Assembly (NCBI GenBank): GCA_019448385.1
Contig: JAGTXO010000007.1
Span: forward strand, 434,001 to 498,000
Length of the DNA: 64,000 nucleotides
Origin: Diacronema lutheri
Lineage: Eukaryota; Haptophyta; Pavlovophyceae; Pavlovales; Pavlovaceae
Direction: 5' to 3'
Shown here: positions 41,806-51,058 of the stretch, in pieces
How the letters are laid out: every line of letters starts with the position of its first letter
Position numbering within the stretch: position 1 is the stretch's first letter
Program-made: the position numbers and the translations under genes
The notes under the pieces: generated by a model
Told to the model about the DNA's origin: nothing
Databases searched by the model: none
Seen by the model: the letters and a program-made list of their open reading frames with translations, nothing else

Positions 41806-42925
41806 CTAAAACAGGCCAAACAAGCCCTTGCCCTTCTTCTGCGCGGCGGGCTCCGCCTGCTTCGGCCCGCGCTTGGACGCCGCCGTGATCGGGTTGCCGT
41901 CCTTGTCCACCTTGATGCCCATCGCCTTCCACTGCTTCACAAGCTCCTTGTCGGGCCCCGCCGCCGCGCGCTCTGCGAGCGCCGCGCTCGTCCTGTCGGC
42001 GCGGCGCACGCGCGGGAGCACCACACCCGCGTGTCGGCCGTCGCGCACGCGCGCCGCGCGGATCACGTGCCCGGCACGTGGCGAAGGGGCGCGCACCACG
42101 GTAGGCTCGCGCCTCCGAAAATGGAGACTGATGTCGATTGCGCTCGGCCGCCATTTTCGTAAGCCTTGTCCCAGCGGCTCCACTTGCGCTTCGCCGCGCC
42201 TTTGACCTGCGCTCGCGCCGAGCGCGCGCGCGCGCGTAGCACGCCAACGCAGCGCCGGTCAGCGCACGAGGCTAACTGGCCCGGCGGGGCGCGGCCGCAA
42301 GGGAGCAGACGGGCCTCGCGATGGGTGGCGCGCACGTCTGACTGGTCCCAGCGCCCGTCCCTGCGTTGCATGTACGGGACGTCCTCCAACTTGATCGCGC
42401 CGGCTTTGACTTTCTTCGGGTCGACGGGGAAGAGGTGCGCAGCCTCGCCGCTCTCTAGCGCTTTCTGCATGCCGCGCACGTGCATCACGCACCGCGGGTT
42501 AACGCGTGTCTGTCACTCCCCCGCACGCCTCGCGCGGCATCGCGGCGATGTGGCGCGACGCACCTGGAATGCGTACATGCTGCAAGCCGTCCGCGGCCAC
42601 GGCCGTGCGTGCGGAGAGCGACGCGCGTGAGCGCGATGGCGGCGCGCGCGCGCAGGCGTGGTGGCACGCGCGCGCGTGCGATGCGCGCGCAGCGCTGGGA
42701 GCGGGCGCACCTGCGCGACTGGAACCGGTTGGTGCCCGAAGCCCCAAGGTTCTTTTGAGCCTTCTCGCGCTCTTTGATCTTCTTGTACTCCTCCGCGGTG
42801 AGCCCGTCGGGCACGTACCCCATCGCCACGCGCGAAAGTCCCGCAGCCCGCGCGGCGAGCCGCGGCGCGCACGGCCCCGCGTGCGTGACGTACGCCGGCG
42901 AGAGGAGCAGCGCGAGCGGCCACAT
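41806..42925 (-). CDS. Conserved algal protein with probable plastid-targeting leader, five exons
   Basis: Minus-strand exons 42711-42925, 42564-42579, 42336-42464, 42097-42206 and 41806-41992 sum to 657 nt, 218 residues. All donors read GTGCG. The N-terminus (MWPLALLLSPAYVTHA, then an Arg/Ala-rich stretch) looks like a signal peptide plus transit peptide. It is followed by AMGYVPDGLTAEEYKKIKER and KNLGASGTNRFQSR. The 16-nt second exon adds SMYAFQ, leading to KALESGEAAHLFPVDPKKVK, KLEDVPYMQRRDGRWDQSDV, VKGAAKRKWSRWDKAYENGG and SVSIFG. I recall this pattern as a conserved uncharacterised protein of diatoms and other algae; no function is known to me. The tail (KELVKQWKAMGIKVDKDGNP) is basic and ends KGKGLFGLF. 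Soluble, probably stromal or thylakoid-associated. The exact end of exon 4 has an alternative two bases away. Confidence 0.85.
42564..42579 (-). other. 16-nt microexon of the probable plastid gene
   Basis: The microexon is flanked by GCAG upstream and GTGCGT downstream. It supplies the last base of a Ser codon plus M-Y-A-F-Q. Without it the reading frame meets a stop in every combination of neighbouring splice sites I tried; with it the protein follows the recalled homologue pattern S-M-x-x-F-Q. Confidence 0.8.
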
Positions 42926-43206
42926 GGTGAATCTCCGACGTCAGCCAGCGTGCGTCCCCCGCCGGCTCCGAAATTTGTCGGTGGTCGTAATTCGGCGCTC
43001 ATTTAAGCACTCATTTACTGAGCTCATCAACTCGAAAGCCATGGCCCATGGGCCAGGGTTGCCGCGGCCGCGGCGCTCGGGGCGGCGAGCTCACAGGACC
43101 GCAGAGCCAGTGTGCCCGCGTTCCACCGGCGCGCGCGCGCGCCGCGCGAGGGCGCCTCGCCGACAGCTTCCACACGACGCGCGCCAGAGGCGCGCGCCCC
43201 TCAGAC

Positions 43207-45069
43207 TTAGATGCGCGCGAGCTGCTCCGCGCGCAGCATGGACTCGCTCATCGCGTACGCGCCGTCCTCCTCGCGCCGCTCCGGCCGGCGGCGCACAACC
43301 GCCGCAGCGACGCCGATCGCGCCTCCGACGGAGGCGAGCGCGAGCCAGACGCGAACCGCCGAAGCGGCGCGCGGGCGCGGTGCGCCGGCAACACGCACGT
43401 CAGCGTCGACGACGGCGAGGCCGAGCCGCGGCGTGCCCACGTTCTTGTCCGCGTTGAGCCGCGGCGTGTCCGCGTTCTCGTCCGCGTCCTCACCGTCCGG
43501 TTCGGCGAGCGTGAGGACCTCACTCACGTTGGTGAGGTTCGCGAGCGCGTCGGGCAGCGCTCGGACCTGGTCCTTGGCCCAGCGACGCGCGCGGTCAATC
43601 TTGCCGCGCATGCGCTTGTAGACCTCGTCGGCGCTCGCCGTCGCGTTGCCGTCCGCGCCGTCGAGCGCAGCCGCTGCCGCCTCCTTGGCGTCGCGCACGC
43701 GCCGCTCAAGCACCGCCCGCACTCGGTCGACCTCGGCCTGCTTCTGCTGCACGACGGCGGCCTTGAACTCTCGCGCCTTGGCGAGGAGCGCGGCAGGGTC
43801 GACGGTGTGCTGCGACATCATCCACTGCTTGAGCGCCGCGCGGTCGTCGTCGCTCCACAGCGCCATCAGCGAGACGACTGCAGCCGGCGGCCCGCCGCTT
43901 GCGCGCTGCACGGCCTCAGATGCGCGCTCAAGCTGCGCCGCGAGCGTCACAATGGCACCAGCGAGCTCGTCGACGAGCGCGAGCGCCGTCGCGTCGCGCG
44001 CGGCGTCGACCTCGCTCACAATGTCGGGCTCGGCAGCGTCGTCGGCGTCGTCGTCGTCCGCGCCGTCCGCGTCGTCGCCGTCGTCGGCGTCGGCGTCGGC
44101 GTCGTTCGCGCCGCCGCCGTCGTCGTCGTCGGCCGCGCCCGCGTCGTCGTCGTCGCCCGAGTCGTCGGCGTCCGCCGCGTCGGCGTCGTCGGCGTCCGCC
44201 GCGTCCGAATCATCAGCTTCATCGTCGTCCGCGCCCTCGTGCGCGCCCGCCTCCCCCTCGTCCCGAGCCTCGTCAACCTGAGCCTTTGCAGAGTCGAACG
44301 CGTCCTTTGCGGCGTCGAGCGCGCCCTTTGCGGCATCGGCCGTGCGTGCGAGCTCGTCCTTGGCCTCGTCGAGGAGCTCGTCCTTGCGGTCCTTCGCTTG
44401 GTCGATGGCGTCTTTGGCCGCGTCAGACAGCTTGTCCTTGAGCGCCGCCGCCGCCTCGGCGACCTGCTCCGCCTTCTGCTTGGTGCGTTCGGCGGCGGCC
44501 TCGTCGTCCTGCTCCGCCTTCTCGCGCGCCTCCTCCTCCTTCTCCTTGGCGGCCTCGGCGGCGTCGTGCTCGGCCTCGGCGGCGTCCTCCGCTGCTTCAG
44601 CCTCGTCCGCCTTCTTCTCCTTGAGCGATTCGAGCATCTCCCGCGCCTTGCCGATCGCCTTGGCGCTGAGCTCGTGCGCAGCGGCCATCAGGTCGTCGAG
44701 CGCGCTCCGCTCCTCGTCCGTGAGCTTGTAGAGGCGGAGCGGCGGCAGACGCGCAGCCTGCGCGCGGCGCGGCGGTGCCGCGTCGAGCGCGCTTGCGCGC
44801 GCGTCCTTGATCGTCTCGAGCATCTCGCGTGCGCGCCCGATCGCCTTTGGCGAGAGCGCGTCCGCCGCGGCCATCAGCCGGTCGAGCGCCGCCTGCTCGT
44901 CTGGGCCGTCCGCTGCGAGGAGCGTGGCCATGGGCGCGGCAGCGCGGGCCTGCGCACGGGCGATCGCTTCGGCGCGCTCGAGCGGCGCCGGCGCGCGCGC
45001 GCCGTGCGCCACGCCAGCCACGAGCGCGCAGAGGACAGTGCGCAGCAGCCGCGATTGATGGGAACGCAT
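43207..45069 (-). CDS. Secreted/type I membrane acidic coiled-coil protein
   Basis: A single exon of 620 residues, ATG at 45069. A signal peptide is clear (MRSHQSRLLRTVLCALVAG ending VAHG-A). Two homologous 30-residue segments follow: LDRLMAAADALSPKAIGRAR and LDDLMAAAHELSAKAIGKAR. Next comes a long Ala/Glu/Lys heptad region (about 165-285) resembling LEA or apolipoprotein-like coiled coils. Then about 90 residues are dominated by Asp, Ala and Gly (DADADDGDDADGADDDDADD is typical). More helix follows, including a third diverged segment (LKQWMMSQHTVDPAALLAKA). Near the end is one transmembrane helix (VRVWLALASVGGAIGVAAAV) with RRRPERR stop-transfer and a short cytosolic tail. Type I topology is predicted. 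The Asp-rich block could bind calcium. I know no named family; it could also be a plastid or periplastid protein if the region after the signal peptide acts as a transit peptide. Confidence 0.85.
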   Translation of the reverse strand: MRSHQSRLLRTVLCALVAGVAHGARAPAPLERAEAIARAQARAAAPMATLLAADGPDEQAALDRLMAAADALSPKAIGRAREMLETIKDARASALDAAPPRRAQAARLPPLRLYKLTDEERSALDDLMAAAHELSAKAIGKAREMLESLKEKKADEAEAAEDAAEAEHDAAEAAKEKEEEAREKAEQDDEAAAERTKQKAEQVAEAAAALKDKLSDAAKDAIDQAKDRKDELLDEAKDELARTADAAKGALDAAKDAFDSAKAQVDEARDEGEAGAHEGADDDEADDSDAADADDADAADADDSGDDDDAGAADDDDGGGANDADADADDGDDADGADDDDADDAAEPDIVSEVDAARDATALALVDELAGAIVTLAAQLERASEAVQRASGGPPAAVVSLMALWSDDDRAALKQWMMSQHTVDPAALLAKAREFKAAVVQQKQAEVDRVRAVLERRVRDAKEAAAAALDGADGNATASADEVYKRMRGKIDRARRWAKDQVRALPDALANLTNVSEVLTLAEPDGEDADENADTPRLNADKNVGTPRLGLAVVDADVRVAGAPRPRAASAVRVWLALASVGGAIGVAAAVVRRRPERREEDGAYAMSESMLRAEQLARI

Positions 45070-45145
45070 TGCTGTCTTCGGACGGTGGTTTTGAATAACA
45101 GCGTCCGTCGGTGGGGCCGTTTTAAAAAGCGCAGCGTGTCGCAAG
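45070..45145. promoter_or_regulatory. 76-bp bidirectional region with TTTTAAAAA element
   Basis: The gap lies between two divergent ATGs. The element TTTTAAAAA at 45120-45128 lies about 50 nt before the minus-strand ATG, nearly the same distance as a TTTAAAAAG at 50999 before the channel-gene ATG. It may be a core promoter element. Confidence 0.4.
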
Positions 45146-45796
45146 ATGGCGGCGTGTGCGCTCCTCGCGCTTCTCGCCCTTCCGAAACCGTCGTCGTTCG
45201 CGGTGACGCGCAGGGCCTTTGTGCACGCCGGCGCGTCTGCTGTCGCGCTTGGCGCGCCCGCCGCGCGTGCTGTGAGCGGCGGCGGCAAGGACTTCTCCGG
45301 CGCCACGATCTCTGGCGGCGACTTTTCGGGGCAGAGCCTGCGCGGCAAGGAGTATGCGCCCGGGCGCGGACGCCGCGTCCGTCGCGCGCGCTCGATGCGT
45401 GGTCATGCCCGCCGCTGACGTGCAGCGCCCGTGCGCGCGCGCGCGCGCAGGTTTCGGCAGGTGGTGGCTCTCGGCACCAACTTTCGTGGCGCGGACCTGC
45501 GCGGGTGCTCCTTCTTCAAGGCCGATCTGACTGGCGCCGACTTCACGGGCGCCCTCATGAGCGGCGTCTCGCTTGAGGGCGCGAACCTCGACCGCGCCGT
45601 CTTCAAGGACGCGCAACTTGACGGCGCCTTCTTCACCGACTCGATCACCGCCGCTGCAGACATCTCGGGCGCCGACTTCTCGGAGGCGCTCATCCCGCCG
45701 CGCACCGTCGCTCTGCTCTGCGCGCGCGCGGATGCCGATGGCAAGAACCGCGCCACATCGGTCACGACGCGCGAAAGCCTCGCGTGCGCCGAGTGA
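45146..45796 (+). CDS. Thylakoid-lumen pentapeptide-repeat protein
   Basis: Exons 45146-45351 and 45451-45796 give 183 residues. The intron (99 bp, GTATGC...GCAG, phase 2) joins SLRGKE to FRQVVALGTNFRGADLRG, keeping the repeat register. The leader has a hydrophobic start (MAACALLALLALPKPSSFA), then TRRAFVHAGASAVALGAPA ending ARA, a twin-arginine lumen signal with an AxA cleavage site. The mature part is a run of A(D/N)LxX pentapeptides: NFRGADLRGCSFFKADLTGA, DFTGALMSGVSLEGANLDRA and so on. It ends LLCARADADGKN...TTRESLACAE, which matches the Cys-containing C-terminus of plant thylakoid lumenal 15/17-kDa proteins. The fold is a right-handed beta helix; the molecular role of the plant relatives is poorly known. 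The gene shares a 76-bp promoter region with the acidic membrane protein. Confidence 0.92.
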
Positions 45797-45827
45797 GCCG
45801 AGCGTTGACGTCTGACCTCCCCTGCCC

Positions 45828-48800
45828 CTAGCTCAATCTTTGCGCGGGGGCAAAATCTCTTGCGTCCGATGGCCCCTCACCGTCGTCGCCGAGCAGGAGG
45901 TCGACGTCGGCGCTGCGCTCCGCACCGTCGGCAGAGCCGCCGCGCGCCGACGGCCGCGCGCCCACCGCGGCCGTGCCCACGGCCTCGTCCTCGACGGCGA
46001 GCGTTCCGTCCGCCCCGTCGGACGGCGCGCCGTCCGCGCGCTCCTCGGTCGCACCGGCTGCATCCCGCGGCTCGGCGGCGGTCACGAGCGCAGGGCGAGC
46101 AGCGTTGGCCTCGCCGGCAAGCGCCTCGCGCGCATACGCGCGCTGTTGCTCCGCGCCCGTGTCCACGTCCGCGCGAGCTCCGTCCTCGCCCTCGCCCTCG
46201 CGCTCGGCATCTGCGACGACCGACGCCATCGTGCGGCCGAGCGCGTGCGCGCTGGCGAGCGTGCGCGCGCGCGCGTCCTCGTCGGTCGGCGGGGCCCGCA
46301 GCTCGCAGCCGCCGAGCTGCACGAGGAGCGGGAAGTGGTCCGAGAGCGCCGACGTCTCGACCGTGCGCACGAGCCCGGCGCGTGCGCAGTCGCATAACCG
46401 CCGCGCCGCGTCGCTGGCGAGCGCGTAGTCGAGGCGCATGCGCGCGGCGTGCATCGCGTCGACGTTGGCGTGCGTCGGGACGGAGAACTCGCCGGGCGAG
46501 CTCAGGTGGCCCAGGTCGGTGAAGCCGCCGTCGAGAAGCGCGCCCATCGGGTCGTACGCCACGCCGCCGTGCGCGCCCAAGTTTAAAAACTTGTGCGCGA
46601 GGGACTCGTCGAGCGCGAGGCGCGCGGCGAGCCCGTCGTCAGCGTGCTGCGCGCCGTCGAGGGGCGAGAGCGTGTTCAGGTCGCCGAGCAGGAGGAAGGG
46701 CACGTCGGGCTCGGCGCGCGCGAGCCGCACGATGGCGTCCGCCTCCGCGCGCCGCGCGAGCGCACTCAAAGGCGACATGTGCGTGACACAAATTCGCAGC
46801 CGTGCGGCGACGAGCGGCGACGGTGCGTCCGGCAGCGCGCGGTCCGGCAGCGCACTGTCCGGCGCGTCGGCGCGTGCGCGCACGTTTAGGTCGACGATGA
46901 GGATGCCGTGATGAAACGGCCTGCGCTACACGGATGGCGGCGGGCAGCAAGCGGGTGGGCATGCGCGGGACCTTGCAGCACGCGTGCGGCAGCTTGGCCC
47001 CGTGCGCGCGCGGCAGAGGCGCAGGGGGAGGGGGGGGGGGGGAGGGGGGGGAAGGGGGGGGGGGGGGGGGGAAGGCGCCCCGGCGCGCGTCGCGCGGTCC
47101 GTCGCGCGATCGACGCGCGCGCGCGCGCGCGCCTGGCGGAGACGGCGAGCAGCGTCACGAATGGGAACCGCGAGGCGATTGCAACGTTATAACCCGTAAC
47201 CGTCTCAAGCAGCCGCGCGTGGGCAAAGCCGAGCGCGCGGGCGAGCTGGCGGAACGCGCTGTCGCTCCATCCGTTCATCTCGTTGAGCGTGATGACGTCC
47301 GCGCGCGAGCGAATGAGGAAGGCGCCGAGCCTCGACAGGCGGTCGGCGTCGTCAGCTACGCCATCACGCACGTTGTACTGCACGATGCGCACCACACGCG
47401 CGCCGCCGCTGTCGGCGCCGTGCGCGCAGCGCGCGCCGGCCGCGCCGCGCAGCGCACGTGCGCCCAACGAGGAGCGCAGCCGCGCGAGCCCCCCGCGCGC
47501 AGCCGCGCCTCCGCGCGCGCGCGCGCGCGTCGCGTTGCGCTCGCGTAACGGTGGCGGATGCTCGGGCAGGCCGGCCTCGAGCGCCACGAGGGCAAAGTCG
47601 GCACGCGGCCGTCGCCCCGCGTGCCGCACGTCCGCGACGAGGTGCATCGGCCGCGCAAGGCGGATGGGCGCATTGGCGGCCGCGATGGCCCCGCGCGGCG
47701 CGCGCTCGAGCGCGCCGCGGAGGGCGGCCATGGCGTCGTCCGCCGCGCGCGCACCGCCCGCCGCCATCGCAGCCGTTTCCGGAGCGAGGCACGAGACGGC
47801 GAGCGTAACCGACGGCAGCTCGCGCGACGCGACGAGCGTCGACATCGTCACGGGCATTGCCGCCGCCGAGCGCGCTTCAGCCGCTGAGACGGCGGGCGGC
47901 GCGGACGCGTCGAGCAAGAAGATGTGCGCGCTCAGAGCGAGCGCTAGAGCAATGGCGAGCGCACTGCTTCCGCCCGCCGCGTCCGCGTGCATGCGCTCGC
48001 CATCGCGCGCACGCGCGCGCTCACGCGCGGCGTCGGCGGTCGACGCTGCCGCCACCGCGTCCGTAACGACTCGCGGCAGCGCCGCGAGCGCAACGCGCAC
48101 ATGCGGCTCGCCGCCCCCCGCCGCCGTCGGCGCGAGCGGCGCACACGAGAGCCACGCGCGTGCACGCGGCGCGTAGATGAGCATGGCGCGCGCATCGGCG
48201 AGCGGCTCGCGCGCAGCGGGAGCGCGCGCGCGCGGCACCGCGGCCGGCGCGGTGCTCGCGTTGGCCGGCGCGAGCTCGAGCGATATTAGAATGAGGCGCG
48301 CGTCCGGGGCAGACGGCGAGGTGGCGCTCGCCGTGACCGGACGGCTCATGAAACGCTCGCGCGCGGCGCGCGCGGCGCGCGACGCGCGCGGCGGCGGCGC
48401 GCTCGCGCTCCACCAGAGGCCGCTCTGCCGCGCGCGCAGCGCCACCGCGCCGAGAACCTCGAGGCGCACCGTGCGGCGCTCGAGCGGCAGGCGCGCGCTG
48501 TGCACGCCGCTCCCGTCCGGGCCGGCGCGCGCTGCGGGCAAGAGCAGGTCGAGCAAGACGGGCGGCGGGGCCTCACCCTCAGCGCGCGGCGCGTTCGCGC
48601 CCATGTCCGCGCGCCACGCGTCGTCGCCCTCGCGCGCGGCCGCGCGCCAGCGCGCGGCCGCGTCGCGCGCGTCGCGCGCGTCGCGCGCGGCGTCGCGCTC
48701 GGCCGCCACGCGCAGCTCGGAGCGTGCGTCGGGCGGGCGCGAGTCCAGAATGCCGCGCGCGCCGCTCGAGTGCATGCCAAGCGAATGCCTGGCGAGGAAC

Positions 48801-49021
48801 TCGTTCACGGGCATTCGCCCCTGCCAGCCCGCGGCGGCGCGGCCATCCGCGGCGGCGCGCGCGCGCGCAGCGCGGTCGTTCCTCAGCGCGCCGTCGCTGA
48901 CGAGCATCACGAGGATGCCGCCAACGGTGAAGAGGCCGAGCATAGTCTGCAGCGACGGCCGGACCAGCCCGCGCCTCCGCGGCGCCCTCGGCGCGCCGGG
49001 CAGGCCCGCCCGGCCTTTCAT
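45828..49021 (-). CDS. Membrane-anchored endonuclease/exonuclease/phosphatase (EEP) family hydrolase
   Basis: Exons 47159-49021 and 45828-46925 give 986 residues. The intron (46926-47158; donor GTGACG, acceptor TGTAG) contains a 52-nt C-rich tract on the sense strand. The protein starts KGRAGLPGAPRAPRRRGLVR followed by a transmembrane helix near 27-43 (MLGLFTVGGILVMLVSDGA). A second hydrophobic stretch is SALAIALALALSAHIFLL. The C-terminal half is a complete EEP/DNase I-like domain: VVRIVQYNVRDG (Asn), ITLNEMNGWSD (Glu), RRPFHHGILIVDLNV across the junction, ICVTHMSPLS (His), LLLGDLNTLSP (Asp/Asn), RLDYALAS and ALSDHFPLLV (catalytic Asp-His). All catalytic positions look intact. The substrate (nucleic acid, phosphoinositide or sphingolipid) cannot be decided. 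A long acidic/Ala-rich tail follows. The start is the first in-frame ATG; the frame opens further upstream only by base composition. Confidence 0.85.
47024..47075 (-). repeat. 52-nt C-rich polypyrimidine tract (G-rich on + strand) in intron
   Basis: The tract is almost pure G/A on the plus strand, hence C/T on the sense strand of the EEP gene, ending about 97 nt before its acceptor. It parallels the C tracts in three other introns. Confidence 0.85.
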
Positions 49022-49225
49022 GCGCACGCGCGCTGGCGGCCGAATGGCCACCGCATGACTTTGTGCGCAAACGTGCCGCTCCAACGTGGGGCGATGGCGC
49101 TCGTTTGACCGGCGCGTCCAACCCCGGGGACTTCCGTGACGTCGGGGCCGGGCGGCGGCTCGGACGTGGGGTGGTGGGACCCGGCGGCGATCTACATCGC
49201 GGCGCGCGGCTGGCTGCTGCGCGGG
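49022..49225. promoter_or_regulatory. Divergent region EEP gene / DMT-like gene with upstream mini-ORF
   Basis: Two ATGs face away from each other. On the plus strand a tiny ORF, M-A-L-V-stop (49094-49108), precedes the main ATG at 49226. The reading frame of the main protein is open back to 49109 but contains no ATG there. Confidence 0.45.
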
Positions 49226-50895
49226 ATGGGAGCCTGGCTCCTGCCCATGTTTGGCTCCAGCCTCTCCTTTGCGTTTGCCGATGTGCTGTGCGACGTCGTG
49301 ATCCTCGAGAAGCCGGTGGACGGCGAGGAGGAGGAGGACGGGGAGGAGGAGGGAGAGGGCGAGGAGGACGGCGACGATCGAGGCGGGAGCGATCGCGCCG
49401 ACGACGACGATGCCAGCGGTGCGCGCGCCGACGCCGATGCGCGCATCGGCAGGTGCGCTGGCGGCAGCGAGCGCAGCCCCATGCTCGCGGCCGGCGCGCG
49501 CTCGGACGCGCGCGCGCGAAGCGACTCGCGCGGCTCGAGCTCGGCGCCAACGTCGCCGCATGCGAAGATGCTCAAGCTCGCGCACGAGGCAGAGGGGCTC
49601 ACCGGCGAGCAGGACACAGCGATGGCCGGTTCGCGCCGCGCCGCCGCCGCAGCCACCGTCCGCGCCGCCGCCGCACCGTGCGCCGCCGCCGTGCCGCACG
49701 CCGCCGCCGCGCACGCGCGCGCGCACACGCTCAAGCGCCGCGCGCGCGGCCGGCGCGCGGCGCAGGCTTCACCAACATGATCGGCCTCATCGCCACCTTC
49801 TCCTACTGGTACATCCGCGCGGCCAACGTTGGTGTAAGCATGCTCGACGGCGAGGTGGGCAAGCTAGCAGGCGGTTCGAGCGCTGTGCCGCCGCCCGGCG
49901 TGGGCGACGTGTTCGTGTGGGGTCCGACGACGCACGTCGAGTTTTGGGCGGCCGTCGCCGGCGGCATGCTCACCTTCGCGCACTACTACTTGCTCCTGAA
50001 GGCCTTCGAGGGCGCGTCGTCGACGGTGTTGCTCCCGCTCGTGCAGGTGGCGTCCGTTGCGACGCTGCTCGGCTCGGCGGGGATTTCTCTGCTCAGGCAC
50101 GAGTCGTGGATTACGGCGCGGCACTTGTCCGCGTACGTCCTCCTCTTCGTCGGCGGTGCGCCGCGCCGCCTGCGCGCCGCCCGCCGCGTCGCTCGCGCGC
50201 GCGCTCACGCGCTGCGCTGCGCCGCGCCGCGCCGCCGCCGCCGCCGCCGCCGCCGCGCCTCGCCGCGCGCAGGCGTGCTGCCCGCGTGCGACGGACAGCT
50301 GCGCGCGCTGCTGCGCGTCGCCTTCTGGCGCCAGCCCTTCGTCTGGTGCACGATCCTTTCCGAGCTCACGCTTGGCGCCCACGACCTGATGCTCAACGCA
50401 TGCTCGTACCACGGCGCGGCGCCCGGCCGGCTCGTCGACGCGGATGGCGTCGACGCGCTCGCGTCGGCGTCGGCATCGGCGTGGTCTGACTCGTTCCAGT
50501 TCTTCTTCTACTCGCGCATCTCGTTCTGCGCCACGTTTGGGCTGCTCTTCGCGACGTCGTCGCGGCTGAGCGCGCAGCTGCAAGCGCTGCTGCTCGGCAC
50601 GGTGCCCGCGCGGCTGATCGCGCTCTCGCTCGTGTCGGAGGCGCTGACGATCCTCGGATACTACCTCGCATCGATCGCCTACTCCCTCTTCTATCAGGCC
50701 GCCGTCGTGCACACGGCCGAGGCGTCGATGAGCCAGCTGCTCAACCTGATGATCGCATACGCGCTGCACCACGCGTTTGCGATCGGGCGCGCGAGCGCGG
50801 CGTCCGGGCTGCGCACCAAGCTCGTCTCGTTCGCGCTCGTGACGGTCGGTCTCTACCTCTGCGGGGACGACGGCGGCGTCGAGCGGCGGAGATGA
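49226..50895 (+). CDS. Multi-pass membrane protein of DMT/EamA-like type
   Basis: Exons 49226-49628, 49766-50155 and 50273-50895 give 471 residues. Both introns (GTTCGC and GTGCGC donors, GCAG acceptors) are phase 1 and join GEQDTAMAG to FTNMIGLIATF, and VLLFVGG to VLPACDGQLRALLRVAFWRQ. Membrane helices include LPMFGSSLSFAFADVLCDVV, NMIGLIATFSYWYIRAANVG, EFWAAVAGGMLTFAHYYLLL, TVLLPLVQVASVATLLG, FFFYSRISFCATFGLLFA and a last LRTKLVSFALVTVGLYL. A long acidic, Ser-rich loop (about 30-130) follows helix 1. SELTLGAHDLMLNACSY is a conspicuous conserved-looking motif. Eight or nine passes with two similar halves suggest a drug/metabolite transporter-like fold; the substrate is unknown. The start is uncertain: an upstream GTG at 49136 gives a longer frame, and a missing 5' exon is possible. 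Confidence 0.75.
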
Positions 50896-51058
50896 GCACG
50901 GACGGGCGGAGTGCGGACGGCTAGGGGAGAACCCGCGGATCCGTGTCTTTCCTTCCGCAGTTTCCGCGAATCATCAGGCGTCCAGTGGTGAGATTTCATT
51001 TAAAAAGGCCCAGGTTTTCGTTGATAACCGCCAGGAAACGTGCGCGGCAGGCGCCATC

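Noticed and set aside
43048-45576. 842-residue plus-strand frame opposite the acidic membrane protein
   Set aside because: Mirror of the minus-strand coding sequence, rich in Val/Leu/Arg from complement of Asp/Glu/Ala codons; no domain, and it overlaps the real pentapeptide gene in another frame.
49136-49225. GTG at 49136 as the start of the DMT-like protein
   Set aside because: Nuclear genes rarely start at GTG; the ATG at 49226 was used and the uncertainty reported.
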